DNA of 64,000 nt, from contig NZ_VITA01000004.1 in assembly GCF_007827695.1 (NCBI RefSeq), positions 248,001 through 312,000 on the forward strand, read 5' to 3'. Under the pieces are notes generated by a model. The model was not told the origin of the DNA, made no database searches, and saw only the letters and a program-made list of their open reading frames with translations. Of the stretch, positions 16,102-26,400 are shown in pieces (position 1 is the first letter of the stretch; each line of letters opens with the position of its first letter). Source of the stretch: Sinorhizobium medicae. GTDB lineage: Bacteria > Pseudomonadota > Alphaproteobacteria > Rhizobiales > Rhizobiaceae. A program made the position numbers and the translations under genes.

Positions 16102-16889
16102 TCGCACGGCGATCACGGCCGTTCATGCGGAGGGGTTCGGCTGCATTGACGGGCATTCTGCCCTTCATCGCCCTATTTGCCGCTTGGGCATTACTTCCAG
16201 CCCTTGCCGGGATTCCGGAGTTCAAACTGCCGTCGCCCGGCAAAGTCCTGAATACATTTACCAATATGATGGCCGATGGCAGTTTGATGGCCCATGTCTG
16301 GGCGTCCTTGCAACGACTGGCGGCCGGTTATCTGCTGGGCAATCTGATCGCCATACCGCTGGGGCTTGCAATTGCCCTGAACCGCGCGGTTTCCGAGACC
16401 CTGACGCCGGTGCTCAGCTTTTTCCAGTCCATCGCCGGAATCGCGTGGGTTCCCCTGGCGATCATCTGGTTTGGAGTCGGTAAAGGCTCGGTCCTGTTCG
16501 TCATCGCCAACACGATCTTTTTCGCCTCGATCTATTCGACGGTCATCGGCGTGCGCACCATCCCGCGGGTTCTTTTCCGTGCCTCTCTGTCGCATGGTGC
16601 AAGCCGATGGGATATTATCAGCAATGTCGTGATCCCGGGCGCCATGGTGCAGATCCTGGTCGGGCTGCGCACATCAATGGCCTATGGCTGGCGGGCATTG
16701 GTGGCCGGTGAAATGATCGCCGGGACCGATGGGGTCGGCTACATGACGCTTGAGGCCGTGCAATGGTATCAGGCTGAAATCGTCATTCTGGGCATGATTG
16801 TCATCGGTGTGTTGTGGTTGCTGATGGACGCGTTGCTCTTCACGCCCATCGAACGGGTGACGGTGCGCAGGTGGGGCATGGTCAGATGA
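16098..16889 (+). CDS. NitT/TauT-type ABC transporter permease (second)
   Basis: A 263-residue partner permease with about six helices. The EAA loop is RASLSHGASRWDIISNVVIPGAMVQILVGLRTSMAYGWRALVAGEMI, and the protein ends with MIVIGVLWLLMDALLFTPIERVTVRRWG, parallel to the end of the first permease. The shared ends suggest an old duplication. The stop overlaps the aldo-keto reductase start (ATGA), which ties transport directly to catabolism. Leucine is mostly CTG and glycine often GGG here, while the flanking ndv genes favour CTC and GGC. By eye this supports acquisition from another lineage. Confidence 0.92.
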   Translation: MIARRSRPFMRRGSAALTGILPFIALFAAWALLPALAGIPEFKLPSPGKVLNTFTNMMADGSLMAHVWASLQRLAAGYLLGNLIAIPLGLAIALNRAVSETLTPVLSFFQSIAGIAWVPLAIIWFGVGKGSVLFVIANTIFFASIYSTVIGVRTIPRVLFRASLSHGASRWDIISNVVIPGAMVQILVGLRTSMAYGWRALVAGEMIAGTDGVGYMTLEAVQWYQAEIVILGMIVIGVLWLLMDALLFTPIERVTVRRWGMVR

Positions 16890-17785
16890 GGCCACAGCTT
16901 CCCGCAATCGGTCTCGGCACGGCCGCGATTGCGCTCGTGCCTGAAATGGACGCACGCGCAACGCTTGACCACGCGCTTGATCGCGGCATCCGATATTTCG
17001 ATACGGCGCCCTTATACGGTGGTGGTCAGGCCGAGATTCGGTTGGGTCAGATGCTGCGCTCGGCACCGCGGGATGTCGTTGTATCGACCAAATGCGGCTG
17101 TAGACGCGAATTCGGGGCCGCGCCCGCGTACAGAACCGGGCAACCGGACAAGTGGGATTTTTCCGAAGCCGCGATCCGCGAATCCGTCGAACGCTCATGC
17201 GAGCGTTTGCACCGCGACTGCCTTGATATTGTTTTTCTGCACGATATCCATCAGGCGCAGGATCAGGCTTTAGGCGAGGCGCTGCCGGTTTTGCGCGAGC
17301 TTCAGAGCAGGGGCCGGATCGCCATGGTCGGCGTCGGGTGCAACTCCGTGGCCGAGCATCTTGCAGCGGTCAACGCCGATGCCGCCGACGCTTTGCTTGT
17401 GGCCGGACGGTGGACGCTGGCAGATCGCACGGCGGGTCATCAGCTCATTTCGCTGGCGGCGGAGAAAGGCTGCAAGCTTATCGTGGGCGGAGTGTTGAAC
17501 TCGGGTTGCCTCGTCGATCCCCGGGCCGCGCATGCATGTTTCGACTACCGTCCCATCACGGCGGACGAGCGTCAGGTGCTGTGTGAACTTGATGAGATCG
17601 CGCAGCGGCACGGCACCACGCTGATCGCGGCGGCCCTGCAATTTCCGGGGCGGGACGCACGGATCAGCACAACGCTTCTGGGCGCCACCAGCCCGGCGCA
17701 GCTTGCGGCGAATCTGGACGGGCTTGCAGCCGATATTTCGGATCATTTCTGGCAGGCCGTCCAGTTGAAAGCCCTTTACGCATGA
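16886..17785 (+). CDS. Aldo/keto reductase, D-threo-aldose (L-fucose-type) 1-dehydrogenase-like
   Basis: A 299-residue TIM-barrel oxidoreductase. The aldo-keto reductase tetrad is visible: Asp and Tyr in FDTAPLYG, Lys in VSTKCG, and His in FLHDIH. The segment LVAGRWTLADRTAG followed by KLIVGGVLNSGCL closely follows D-threo-aldose 1-dehydrogenases, which oxidise L-fucose, D-arabinose or L-xylose to the 1,5- or 1,4-lactone with NAD(P). Related enzymes act on pyridoxal, so the sugar assignment is probable and not certain. I begin at ATG 16886, overlapping the permease stop; an open extension upstream reads through the permease gene. The amidohydrolase that follows, with a 4-base overlap, belongs to the family that hydrolyses such lactones. 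Confidence 0.87.
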   Translation: MRPQLPAIGLGTAAIALVPEMDARATLDHALDRGIRYFDTAPLYGGGQAEIRLGQMLRSAPRDVVVSTKCGCRREFGAAPAYRTGQPDKWDFSEAAIRESVERSCERLHRDCLDIVFLHDIHQAQDQALGEALPVLRELQSRGRIAMVGVGCNSVAEHLAAVNADAADALLVAGRWTLADRTAGHQLISLAAEKGCKLIVGGVLNSGCLVDPRAAHACFDYRPITADERQVLCELDEIAQRHGTTLIAAALQFPGRDARISTTLLGATSPAQLAANLDGLAADISDHFWQAVQLKALYA

Positions 17786-18627
17786 TATTTCAAGGCGCCA
17801 CAGACGCCCATGTTCATCTTTGGGACCCTGCCCGGAATGACGACATTCTGGTCCTGAAACATCAGCCAGAGCTTGTGGAAACCGCCCGGCGCGATCGTCT
17901 TGCCGCCCATCTGCGACGAATAGAAGCGAAAGGAGCCATCGTTGTCCAATCCGCTCCGACAAAGGCGCATTCTGACTGGCTGCGATCCGAGGCGGGCAAC
18001 ATCGATGGCGTGATCGGAATCGTCGGTTGGCTGGATATTTTTGCCGCGGATTGTCGCGTAGAGATGGAGGACCTGATTTCCGATCCGCTTGTTTGCGGCA
18101 TCCGTATCATGCTGAACCGAATGGCAAGCCCCGAGACCTTAATCAATCCGGCAAGTCTGACACGGATTGGAGAACTTGCGGATTCCGGTCTGGCCATCGA
18201 ATGCCTGACCCCTCCGGAACACCTTGATGTCGTTGCTCGTTTGGCGACCGAAGTGGAGCGTGCCCGGATCGTTGTAGACCATTGTGGATTGCCTCCTGTG
18301 TCGAATGGTTTTGCGGAATGGAAGGTGGATATCGCATCGCTTGCCGGATTGCCGAATGTGACGACCAAATTTTCCGGCCTGACCGAACCTTTCGGGCCGG
18401 ATGTCAGGCTTGCTGATATTGCGGAACGGGCCGATTGGATTCTTGGGCTTTTCGGGCCTGCCCGCCTGATGGCTGCAAGCAATTTCCCCGTTTGCGAACT
18501 TGGCGGCGGGGTGGCGAGATGGAGCGAATTACTGGAAGAAATCCTAAGCACTGCCGGGCTTTCGCCGGAGGAGTACCAGGCGATTCGTTGCGGAAGCGCC
18601 TCACGTGTCTATACGCGGGGACGATAG
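17782..18627 (+). CDS. Amidohydrolase-2 family lactonase, L-fuconolactonase-like
   Basis: A 281-residue metal-dependent hydrolase of the TIM-barrel amidohydrolase superfamily (fuconolactonase / pyrone-dicarboxylate lactonase branch). The metal-binding N-terminus is TDAHVHLWDP, the internal motif is VVDHCGLPP, and there is TKFSGLTE. Near the C-terminus, where fuconolactonases usually have GSDWPV, this protein has ASNFPVCE. The aspartate is replaced by asparagine, as in another branch of the family. The likely role is opening the lactone made by the adjacent dehydrogenase to an aldonic acid. It is the last gene of the operon and ends just before non-coding debris. No sugar-acid dehydratase follows, so later steps must be encoded elsewhere. 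Confidence 0.83.
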   Translation: MIFQGATDAHVHLWDPARNDDILVLKHQPELVETARRDRLAAHLRRIEAKGAIVVQSAPTKAHSDWLRSEAGNIDGVIGIVGWLDIFAADCRVEMEDLISDPLVCGIRIMLNRMASPETLINPASLTRIGELADSGLAIECLTPPEHLDVVARLATEVERARIVVDHCGLPPVSNGFAEWKVDIASLAGLPNVTTKFSGLTEPFGPDVRLADIAERADWILGLFGPARLMAASNFPVCELGGGVARWSELLEEILSTAGLSPEEYQAIRCGSASRVYTRGR

Positions 18628-18629
18628 TT

Positions 18630-18782
18630 CACAGAGACTACATTGCGCGCTTGAAGGCATTCGTGCGCGAACTTGCCGACCACCGCCCGACCACGAAGCG
18701 AGAATGGGATGAGGCGGTCAGAGACACGCCTGAAGCGCTTGGATTCTATCATTGGTTGTCGTTATCTCCTCCGCCATCATAG
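18630..18782 (+). pseudogene. Unrecognised coding fragment after the lactonase
   Basis: About 50 codons stay open in one frame and read as ordinary soluble protein (DYIARLKAFVRELADHRP, then EWDEAVRDTPEALGFYHWLS). There is no start codon or ribosome-binding site, and the frame closes at 18782. It is probably the tail of a broken gene at the right edge of the inserted region. I do not recognise the family. Confidence 0.3.
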
Positions 18783-18794
18783 CGATCATGTTCA

Positions 18795-19113
18795 ATGAAG
18801 GGGAAGCATCTGCCTGCGGCCGCGCCGGACGCTTGGCGAATCGCGCGCGCCCAAGCACAGGAAATCCGCGCCCGGCGCGGGCGTGCCGAAGACGAACGGC
18901 GTCGGGCCGAGGAACGCCGAAGGCCGAGGAGGCGGCAAGGGTGCGCCGCGCGCGCTTCGATCAGTTGAAGCAAAAGGGCGAGGAGGTTTGGCGGGAGATC
19001 GAAAGCGAGATCGAAAGCCGCAACGCCCAGGGCTACGACAGCGCCGCTGCAATGCTGGCGGACCTCGCGCTGCTTTCCGCCGAGCAGGCACCGCCGCCGT
19101 CGCGGGTAAGATT
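18795..19113 (+). pseudogene. Frameshifted and truncated small Arg/Glu-rich protein gene
   Basis: From ATG 18795 the sequence encodes APDAWRIARAQAQEIRARRG with a charged helical stretch. Near 18920-18950 the frame is lost. The continuation is found in another frame as RRARFDQLKQKGEEVWREIESEIE, then NAQGYDSAAAMLADLALLSAEQ. The two halves read as one helical, coiled-coil-like hypothetical protein of a type I associate with rhizobial genomes. The C-terminal part is cut off by the end of the opgC-like gene on the other strand. This makes it a decayed resident gene at the right boundary of the accessory region. The assignment rests on recalled resemblance only. Confidence 0.4.
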
Positions 19114-19117
19114 TCCC

Positions 19118-20275
19118 TCACGCCGCCTTCAGCGGCTTCGCCACCGACATCCCCTTCAGCCATTCGAGGTAATAGGCATAGGCAAAGTGCAGGCCGATGC
19201 CGCCGATGACGAAGAGCGTGCCGACAATCCTGTCACGGTCGGTGACGAGAAGCAGTACCTGTCCCGCCATTGCGAGAATCGTTCCGAATATGAAGATCGC
19301 GAGCGAATGGCGCCCGATCATCACCAGAGGGTGATTGTTTTCCAGCCTCGTCAGGCGGCTGAAGAACGGAACCGTTGCGAGAATATAGGCGAGCGACAGC
19401 ACATGCAGGAGCCGCGTCAGTGACAGGAAGGTCTTGTCGAAGCCGGTCAGTACCGCGGGCAGCCCGAAGGAAAGGTCGATACTCCACCAGGAGAACAGCA
19501 CCCAAAAGGCAGAAATCACCAGATAGGTGGTGGAGAGTCCAGTGAGCCAGGCGCTTCGCGGAAGACTGCCGCCTCGCCGCACATGGCTCATGCACAGAAT
19601 ACCGATGACGAACAGGAACTGCCATGACCAGGGATTGAGGAACCAGTATCCGTCGTCGAGGAAATTATAAGGCACCATCTTGAGGCAGCCGGCGGCGAGC
19701 CAGAGAGTGGCCGAAAACGCGAACAGCAATCGCGGGCTGGCGGCATTCAGCCAGAGGAAGCCGGGCAGCAGCAGGAACAGCACCGCATACATCGACAGGA
19801 TGTTGTTGTAGCCGAGCTGATGGCCGAGCAGCACCATGGCAACGATGCCCTGCTCCGTCTGCTCGACGATCGGGCGGATGTTGATCTCGCCAATCAGCTC
19901 CTGACGGCCGAAATAGAGTGCGCCGCCAGCGAAGATCGCAAGCGTCACCACGCTCGTCATGATGTGCGCGACATAGAGCGCGAGAGCACGGCGCCAGATC
20001 TTCAGCGTGAGGGCGAGCCGTCCGCCGGCCAGGAACTTGCCCGAATAGGCAACGCCCACCGAAAGGCCGGAAATCAGCACGAAGGCCTCCGCCGAGTCGG
20101 AAAAGCCGAAGTTCTTATGCGTCAGGTATTCGAGATATTGACCTGGGACGTGATTGACGAAAATGGTCAGCAGGCAGAGTGCGCGAAACACGTCGAGACG
20201 TGTGTCGCGCCCGGTCGGCACCGGATGGGCGACACTTCCGTGATCCTCGCCGCCCGCAAAAGACTTTTCCAGCAT
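19118..20275 (-). CDS. OpgC-like integral membrane acyltransferase
   Basis: A polytopic inner-membrane protein of 385 residues with about ten hydrophobic helices, matching the OpgC family that succinylates or otherwise acylates periplasmic glucans. The start carries DTRLDVFRALCLLTIFVNHVPG and the family feature FGFSDSAEAFVLISGLSVG. A further marker is WSWQFLFVIGILC. It lies directly downstream of ndvB on the same strand, so modification of cyclic beta-glucan is the natural role. I start at ATG 20275, because about 49 upstream open codons have no protein character and overlap the ndvB terminator region. It differs from the phosphoglycerol-transferase type modifier CgmB. The substituent cannot be determined from sequence. 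Confidence 0.83.
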   Translation of the reverse strand: MLEKSFAGGEDHGSVAHPVPTGRDTRLDVFRALCLLTIFVNHVPGQYLEYLTHKNFGFSDSAEAFVLISGLSVGVAYSGKFLAGGRLALTLKIWRRALALYVAHIMTSVVTLAIFAGGALYFGRQELIGEINIRPIVEQTEQGIVAMVLLGHQLGYNNILSMYAVLFLLLPGFLWLNAASPRLLFAFSATLWLAAGCLKMVPYNFLDDGYWFLNPWSWQFLFVIGILCMSHVRRGGSLPRSAWLTGLSTTYLVISAFWVLFSWWSIDLSFGLPAVLTGFDKTFLSLTRLLHVLSLAYILATVPFFSRLTRLENNHPLVMIGRHSLAIFIFGTILAMAGQVLLLVTDRDRIVGTLFVIGGIGLHFAYAYYLEWLKGMSVAKPLKAA

Positions 20276-20390
20276 GCGTGTTGATATCCGGGATTTGGCG
20301 CCCCGCCCCACCCCTGTTGAAACGGGCGCCGCCAATGCCCCCGCCCGGGCCGCGACGACGCCATGGATGAATGACGAGCCTGAGGCGCCA

Positions 20391-20430
20391 AAGAAAAACC
20401 GGCCTTGCCCTAACGGGAACAAAGCCGGTT
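20391..20430 (-). terminator. Intrinsic terminator of ndvB
   Basis: On the minus strand AACCGGC (20424-20430) pairs with GCCGGTT (20397-20403). Inner CCC/GGG pairs extend the stem, and a T-rich run TTTCTTT follows. It lies about 25 bases beyond the ndvB stop and 115 bases before the opgC-like gene, so that gene probably depends on read-through or its own promoter. Confidence 0.7.
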
Positions 20431-20453
20431 CAGCGCTTGCTCAGATCCGGCAG

Positions 20454-23400
20454 TTACAGCAAAACCCCTTCATGCGCGTTTTTTGTGACACTATTATTTA
20501 CACTTACGACCGGTTCCCCACTTTTGGAGTCGCGGCTGACGGAAATCCGGTGGGTGGTGCCGTTCACACGCACTTCGGCCGAATAGCCCGCCCAATCGGG
20601 GGGCAGGACAGGTCGAATCAAAAGCTTGTCGCCTCTCTTGCGGATGCCGAGAATTCCCTCGACGCCGGCGCGGTAGAGCCAGCCGGCCGACCCTGTGTAC
20701 CAGGTCCAGCCGCCGCGTCCGGCAAGCGCACCTTCCCCATAGATATCTGCGGCGACAACATAGGGCTCGACGCGGTAATGCTCGGCGTCTGCCTGACTTA
20801 GAGCATGCGACACGGGGTTGAGCATGCGGAAGGTGCGCCAGGCCTCTTCCGCCCGCCCCTGAGCGGCGAAAGCCAGCACAACCCAGGTGGCGGCATGGGT
20901 GTACTGACCGCCATTCTCCCGCACGCCGGGGGGATAGGCCTTGATGTAGCCTGGGTCCTGCTCCGTCGTCTCGAGCGGCGGCGTGAACAGCCGGACGATG
21001 CGCTTTTCGGGGTCGACGAGCTCCGCCATCACCGCGTCCATTGCGCGCAGGGAGCGTTCCTGATCGCCCTCCCCCGAGAGCGTGCTCCAGGATTGCGCAA
21101 TCGAATCGATGCGGCACTCGCCGTTCTCCGACGATCCGAGCGGCGTTCCGTCGTCATAATAGCCACGGCGGTAATAATCGCCGTCCCAGCCAGCCTCTTC
21201 GAGCGCATCCTTGAGCGCTTCGAGATGCCGCTCCCAGAGCGCCATACGCGGCTTGTCCTTCCGCGCATGGGCATAGGGCAGGAATGCGCGCAGGGTCCCG
21301 GCGAGGAACCAGCCGAGCCAGACGCTCGTGCCCTCCCCGCCTTCGCCGACGCGGTTCATGCCGTCGTTCCAGTCGCCGCCGAGGATCAGCGGAAGGCCGT
21401 TGCCGCCGGTCCGTTGGATGGCGAGATCCAGCGCGCGAGCGCAATGCTCGTAGATATCGCCCACCTCGTCGGCCGGCTCCGGCTTGTAGAAGCTGTCGTG
21501 CTGACCCTCTTCGAGAGCCGGACCCGTGATGAAGGGAACCTTCTCCTCCAAAATGTCCTCGCCGCCGGTGACGGCGCAATAATGCGCAACCGCGTGAGCC
21601 AGCCAGACGACATCGTCCGAGATCATCGTGCGGACGCCTGCATCCGTGCCGGGCAGCCACCAATGCTGCACGTCGCCTTCGACGAACTGCCGCGCCGCTG
21701 CGTTGAGTATCTGGGCGCGGGCAAGCTCCGGCCGGTGGATGAGGAAGGCAAGCGTATCCTGCAGCTGATCGCGGAAACCAAAGGCGCCGCTGGCCTGATA
21801 GAAAGCCGAGCGCGCCATGATCCGGCAGCCGAGCGACTGATAGGGCAGCCAGTGGTTGATCATGTGGTTGAAGGCGCGGTCGGGCGTCTCCACCTTCACC
21901 ACGCCGGTGAAATCGCCCCAGAACGCCTTCGCCGCATCGAGCGCGGTGTCGAAACTGCCCGCCCTGAGCTCGGACACTATCGCCTGCACCTGATCGGACC
22001 TGTCGGCGTCGCCGAGGAAGAAGGTGACCTGCCGCTCCATGCCCGCCTCGATGTTGAAGTCCGTGGCGAGCGCCGCGCAGACATCTCCGTCCAGTTCCGT
22101 CGATCCGCTGAGCGCGGCACCGGCGATCACGGCCTGCGGCGCGAGAATTCCTCCCGCCCGGCCAAGAAATTCCCGCCGGCTCGCCGTATGGCTTCCGACA
22201 TCGCCGTCGCTGGCAAAGAACGCGCATCGGCCCGGATAGTCGATGCTGTAGGGATTGGTGGCGACGAGCGCCTTCAGCCCCTCGTCCCACTCGCTCGTCA
22301 CGAAGGGTGCGGTCCGGCTGCGATTGTTGCCGAGCACCCATTCCGCATAGCCGTAGACGCGGAGTTTGCGGGCGGCCGAACTCCGATTGCGGATCGTCAG
22401 CCGCACGAGCTTGGCCGGCTGCGTCCTGTGAACCGTATGCGTGGCCTCGATTTCGAGTTCGTCCTGCGTCGTGAGGAAGCGCGAATAGCCCAAGCCGTGA
22501 CGCGTTTCGAACAGGACGGACTTGCGCCGCGACAGGGCGGCATAAGGTGTGAGAACGGCCCCGCTCGCCATGTCGCGCACGAAGATCGCCTCGCCCGGAC
22601 GGTTGACGACCGCGTCGTTGGTCCAGGGCGTCAACTGATAGTCGCGCGAATTGCGGCTCCAGCTAAAGGCCGCGCCTTCGGCGGAAACATGGAAGCCGAA
22701 ACGTTCGTTGGAGATGACGTTGATCCACGGATGCGGCGTCGCTTCGCCTCCGCGCAGCCGGACCGCATATTCACGGCCATCCTCGGCAAAGCCGCCGAAG
22801 CCGTTCCAGAAGTCCAGATCGCCGCCTTCGAGTTGAACCGGCACACGCTCGTCGGCCGCCGCAAGCACCGGCAGCAGCAACTCGGCGCCCTCCTCCTTAA
22901 TTTCGGAAGGCTTGGCATAGAGCGATGCGGCCCGGGCGATCTGATCCGAGATCGTGCCGTTGCGGGCATGGAAGACGGCCCTCGAGGCGGAGATGAGCGT
23001 CGACCAGGTCTCAGGCTCCATCAGATCCCGGCGCACTGCAAAAATATGCTGACGCGGGCCATCCGAAAGGCCGCGAAGCCTCAAATTCTCGCACATGGAG
23101 TCGAGCGTATGCTGAAGGTCCTGAGCATAGGAAGAGGCGCGCTCGTTGACGACCACGAGATCGGCGGTGATGCCGCGGGATCGGAGATATTCCTGCGCCC
23201 GCAAGGCCTCGCGCGCGATGCCGAGATCACCGTCGTCGTTGATCCGGAGGCAGAAGATCGGGAAATCGCCGGAGATTGCCAGCGGCCACAGCGACGATTG
23301 CGACGCAAGACCGGTCCTTACGGTCGAAGTGTCGGCGCGAAGATGCATATCCGGATAGACAAGATAGCGGCCGAGCATCTGGAAGCTCGCGGCTTCCTGC

Positions 23401-26400
23401 GAAGTGATCCCGACATGGCGCATCTGAACCTGGCTTCGGGTCCAGGCATGAATGAGCTCGTGATTGAAGGTTTCCGGGTGCCGGTAGCGGTCGATCGCCC
23501 GGTCGATGCCTTCCCTGTCGGGGGCGGCGATCGTCCAGAAAATGACGGACACCTTTTTGCCCGCCGGAACGCGAACGACGCGACGAAGCGACATGATCGG
23601 ATCGAGGGTGAAGCCGTCCGTGCCGGAAAGCGTGACGCCCGGGTCGAATGCAGCCGCCTCGGCGAGCGTGCGGCCCCGGCCGAGGAAGTTCCGGCGATCG
23701 GTTTCCGCCTGCGTGTGTCGCTCGCTGCCGGCATTGTCGGTGACGAGATGAGCGACCTCCATATCCGGATCGCCCGGGCTGCGCTTGTTTCGCGAGATCC
23801 TTATGACGTCTCCCAGCCGGCTGATCTCGGTGTGGAGAAACATCTTGGAAAAGGCAGGGTGTGCACTGTCTGCGTCGTCCATTGCCAGCACCGGCTCGGC
23901 ATAGGACGTCACCTCGATGAACCGGTCCTCCGTACCCGTATTGAGCAGGATCACCCTTCGGCCCTCGGCATCATGCTCGGTGGCGACGATGCATTCCACC
24001 TCACTCGTCAGATCGCCGACGGTCTTGACGAATTCGGCCTTGTCGTCGCCGAAACGGGTGACGGACTTCTCGCCCGGCGCACGCCGGGGCTCGGCCGTGG
24101 CCGACCACCATTCGCCCGTCACGGTGTCGCGCAGGAAGATGAAGGTCCCGGTCCTGTCCTCCACGGGGTCCGGGCTCCATCTTGTAACCGACTGGCCGTT
24201 CCAGCGGGCATAGCCCGCCCCGGTAGCCGTGAGCATGACGGAATAGTGGCCGTTGGAAAGAAGCACCGTCTCTCGATCCTGGTTGATCGGATCCTCTACG
24301 ACGCGGACTTCCGGACGCAGGAGATCGGCCTGCCCCTTGCCGAGCGCTTCGGGCTCGCGCTTGGTGGACAGGACCGGAATGTCGCGTGGCGCCTTCTCCT
24401 GCAGGAGGAGCTCGGCGGCCTCGATAACCGGATCGGCATGGAACCACTCGCGCAGCTGGCCATTGAACACGACGTTGGCGATAGCGGCCACCGACATGCC
24501 GTGATGGTGGGCGTAATAGTTGCGCACGACGGCGCATTTCTGGCCTTCCGGCACGCGTGTGGGCGTGAAGTCGACCGCGTCGTGGTAGCCATAGGCACCA
24601 AGTGCGCCGACCGCCCGGAGCCGAGCCAGATTGGCGAGCGCCGATTTCGGATCGTACATGCAGGCAAGGATCGACGCGTATGGCGCAATCACGGCATTTT
24701 GCCCGAGGCCGCGCTTCAGGCCCAGCGTCGGCACGCCGAAGTTCGTGTACTGGTAGGTCAGCTCGTGGTCGCGTGCATTGAACGCCGCCTCCGAAATGCC
24801 CCAGGGCGTGCCGAGCCTTCGGCCGTGATTGATCTGCTCCTGGACCACCAGATTGTTGGTCTGATTGAGGATACCGCCCTGCCGCTCCTGCATGACGAGG
24901 GGTGGCATAAGATATTCGAACATCGAGCCCGACCAGGACACCAGCGCCCCACGCGCGCCGATCGGGACGATCGGACGGCCGAGCTTGTACCAGTGCTCGG
25001 TCGGCAGGTCCCCCTTGGCGATCGCGAAGAGGCTCGTGAGCCGAGCTTCCGACGCCAGCAGGTCGTAGCAGGCCTCGTCGAGCTCGTTGGCGTTGACGCG
25101 GTAGCCGATCGAAAGCAGCCGCCGCTCCGGCCGGAACAGGAAGCTGAAATCCATCGAGAAGGCGATGTCGCGCGCGCGCTCCTTCAGCACCAGCAACCGC
25201 TGGCGAAGCGCTTCGATGGCGCCGAGTTCGAAGACGCCGTCGGCGATATGCGCCTCACAGGCGGCCACCAGCGAACCGGCCCATTTTGCGACTTCGCCGC
25301 TTTGGACGGTACGCACCTCGTGGTCGAGATTAACCGTCAGCTTGTGCATGTCGCGCGCAAGCACCGCCAGGTTGATCACCCGGATGGAGGCGAATTCACG
25401 CTCGCGCTTGACCGCGGCCAGCGCATTCTGGAAGCCGGCGATACGCTCCTCGATCAGGCGCCTGAGCGGCCGCACGGTCTTGCGATCGTCGGGAAGCTCG
25501 CCGAGCGTCTCCTTGAGGATCGCCGCGACGTCGCCGATGCCGTCGAGATTGCCCTGAACGTGGGCGGAGGGCGCCTCGGCCCAGTCCCGGCACATGGACG
25601 AGACCGCGATCAGGTGTCCCGCGAGATTGCCGCTGTCGACCGAGGAGACGTAGCGCGGTTCCATCGGCTCCAGGCCGCGTGTGCGATACCAATTGAAAAG
25701 GTGGCCGCGATATTTCGGCATGCGGTCGATCGTGGCGATGGTCTGCTCCAGGCGGGTGATCGTCTCCTCGAAACCGATCCAGCCGAAAGAGCGCGCCGAC
25801 ATGACGGAAAGGAGGTAGACCCCGATATTCGTCGGCGAGGTGCGTTCCGCGAGCACTGGCTGCGGCGTTTCCTGAAAGTTGTCCGGCGGCAGGAAATTCT
25901 GCTCGGCGGTGACGAACGCCTCGAAGTAGCGCCATGTCCGCCGGGCGATTATCCGCATCTCCTCGATCGCCTCCTCGGAAACGACGAGCTGGTCCTCTGT
26001 CTCGGCGGACTGGCTGACAAACCAGGCGACCGCTGGCGAAGCCGCCCAGATGAGCGCGAAGGGCAAGCCGATGAAGGGCAGGCCTGTGTCGGAGAGGGCG
26101 GCCAGCGCCAGCGACACGAGTGCAAGTGCCGGCGCCGTCCACATCGCACGGAAATAGTCGCCGATCGAACCATGGCCGGCGCTCTGCACCTGGGCGGCCG
26201 TGCGCCATTCGAGCATCAGCTTGCGGCTGACGAAGGTGCGATAGAGCGAGCGTACGATCGCATCGGCCATCATCGCGGCATTATGCGCAATGAAGACGAT
26301 GCGCAGCGCGACTTGCGCGTTTGCGGCACGAATGTCCGACAGCACCGTGTGGAGATGCGCACGCGCGACAATGTCGTTGCGCCGCGGCATGATCCCGTTG

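Noticed and set aside
10860..18630. Mobile-element genes (integrase, transposase) that could have carried the sulfatase operon
   Set aside because: None found in the segment; only a dead group II intron tail and no tRNA or clear flanking direct repeats.
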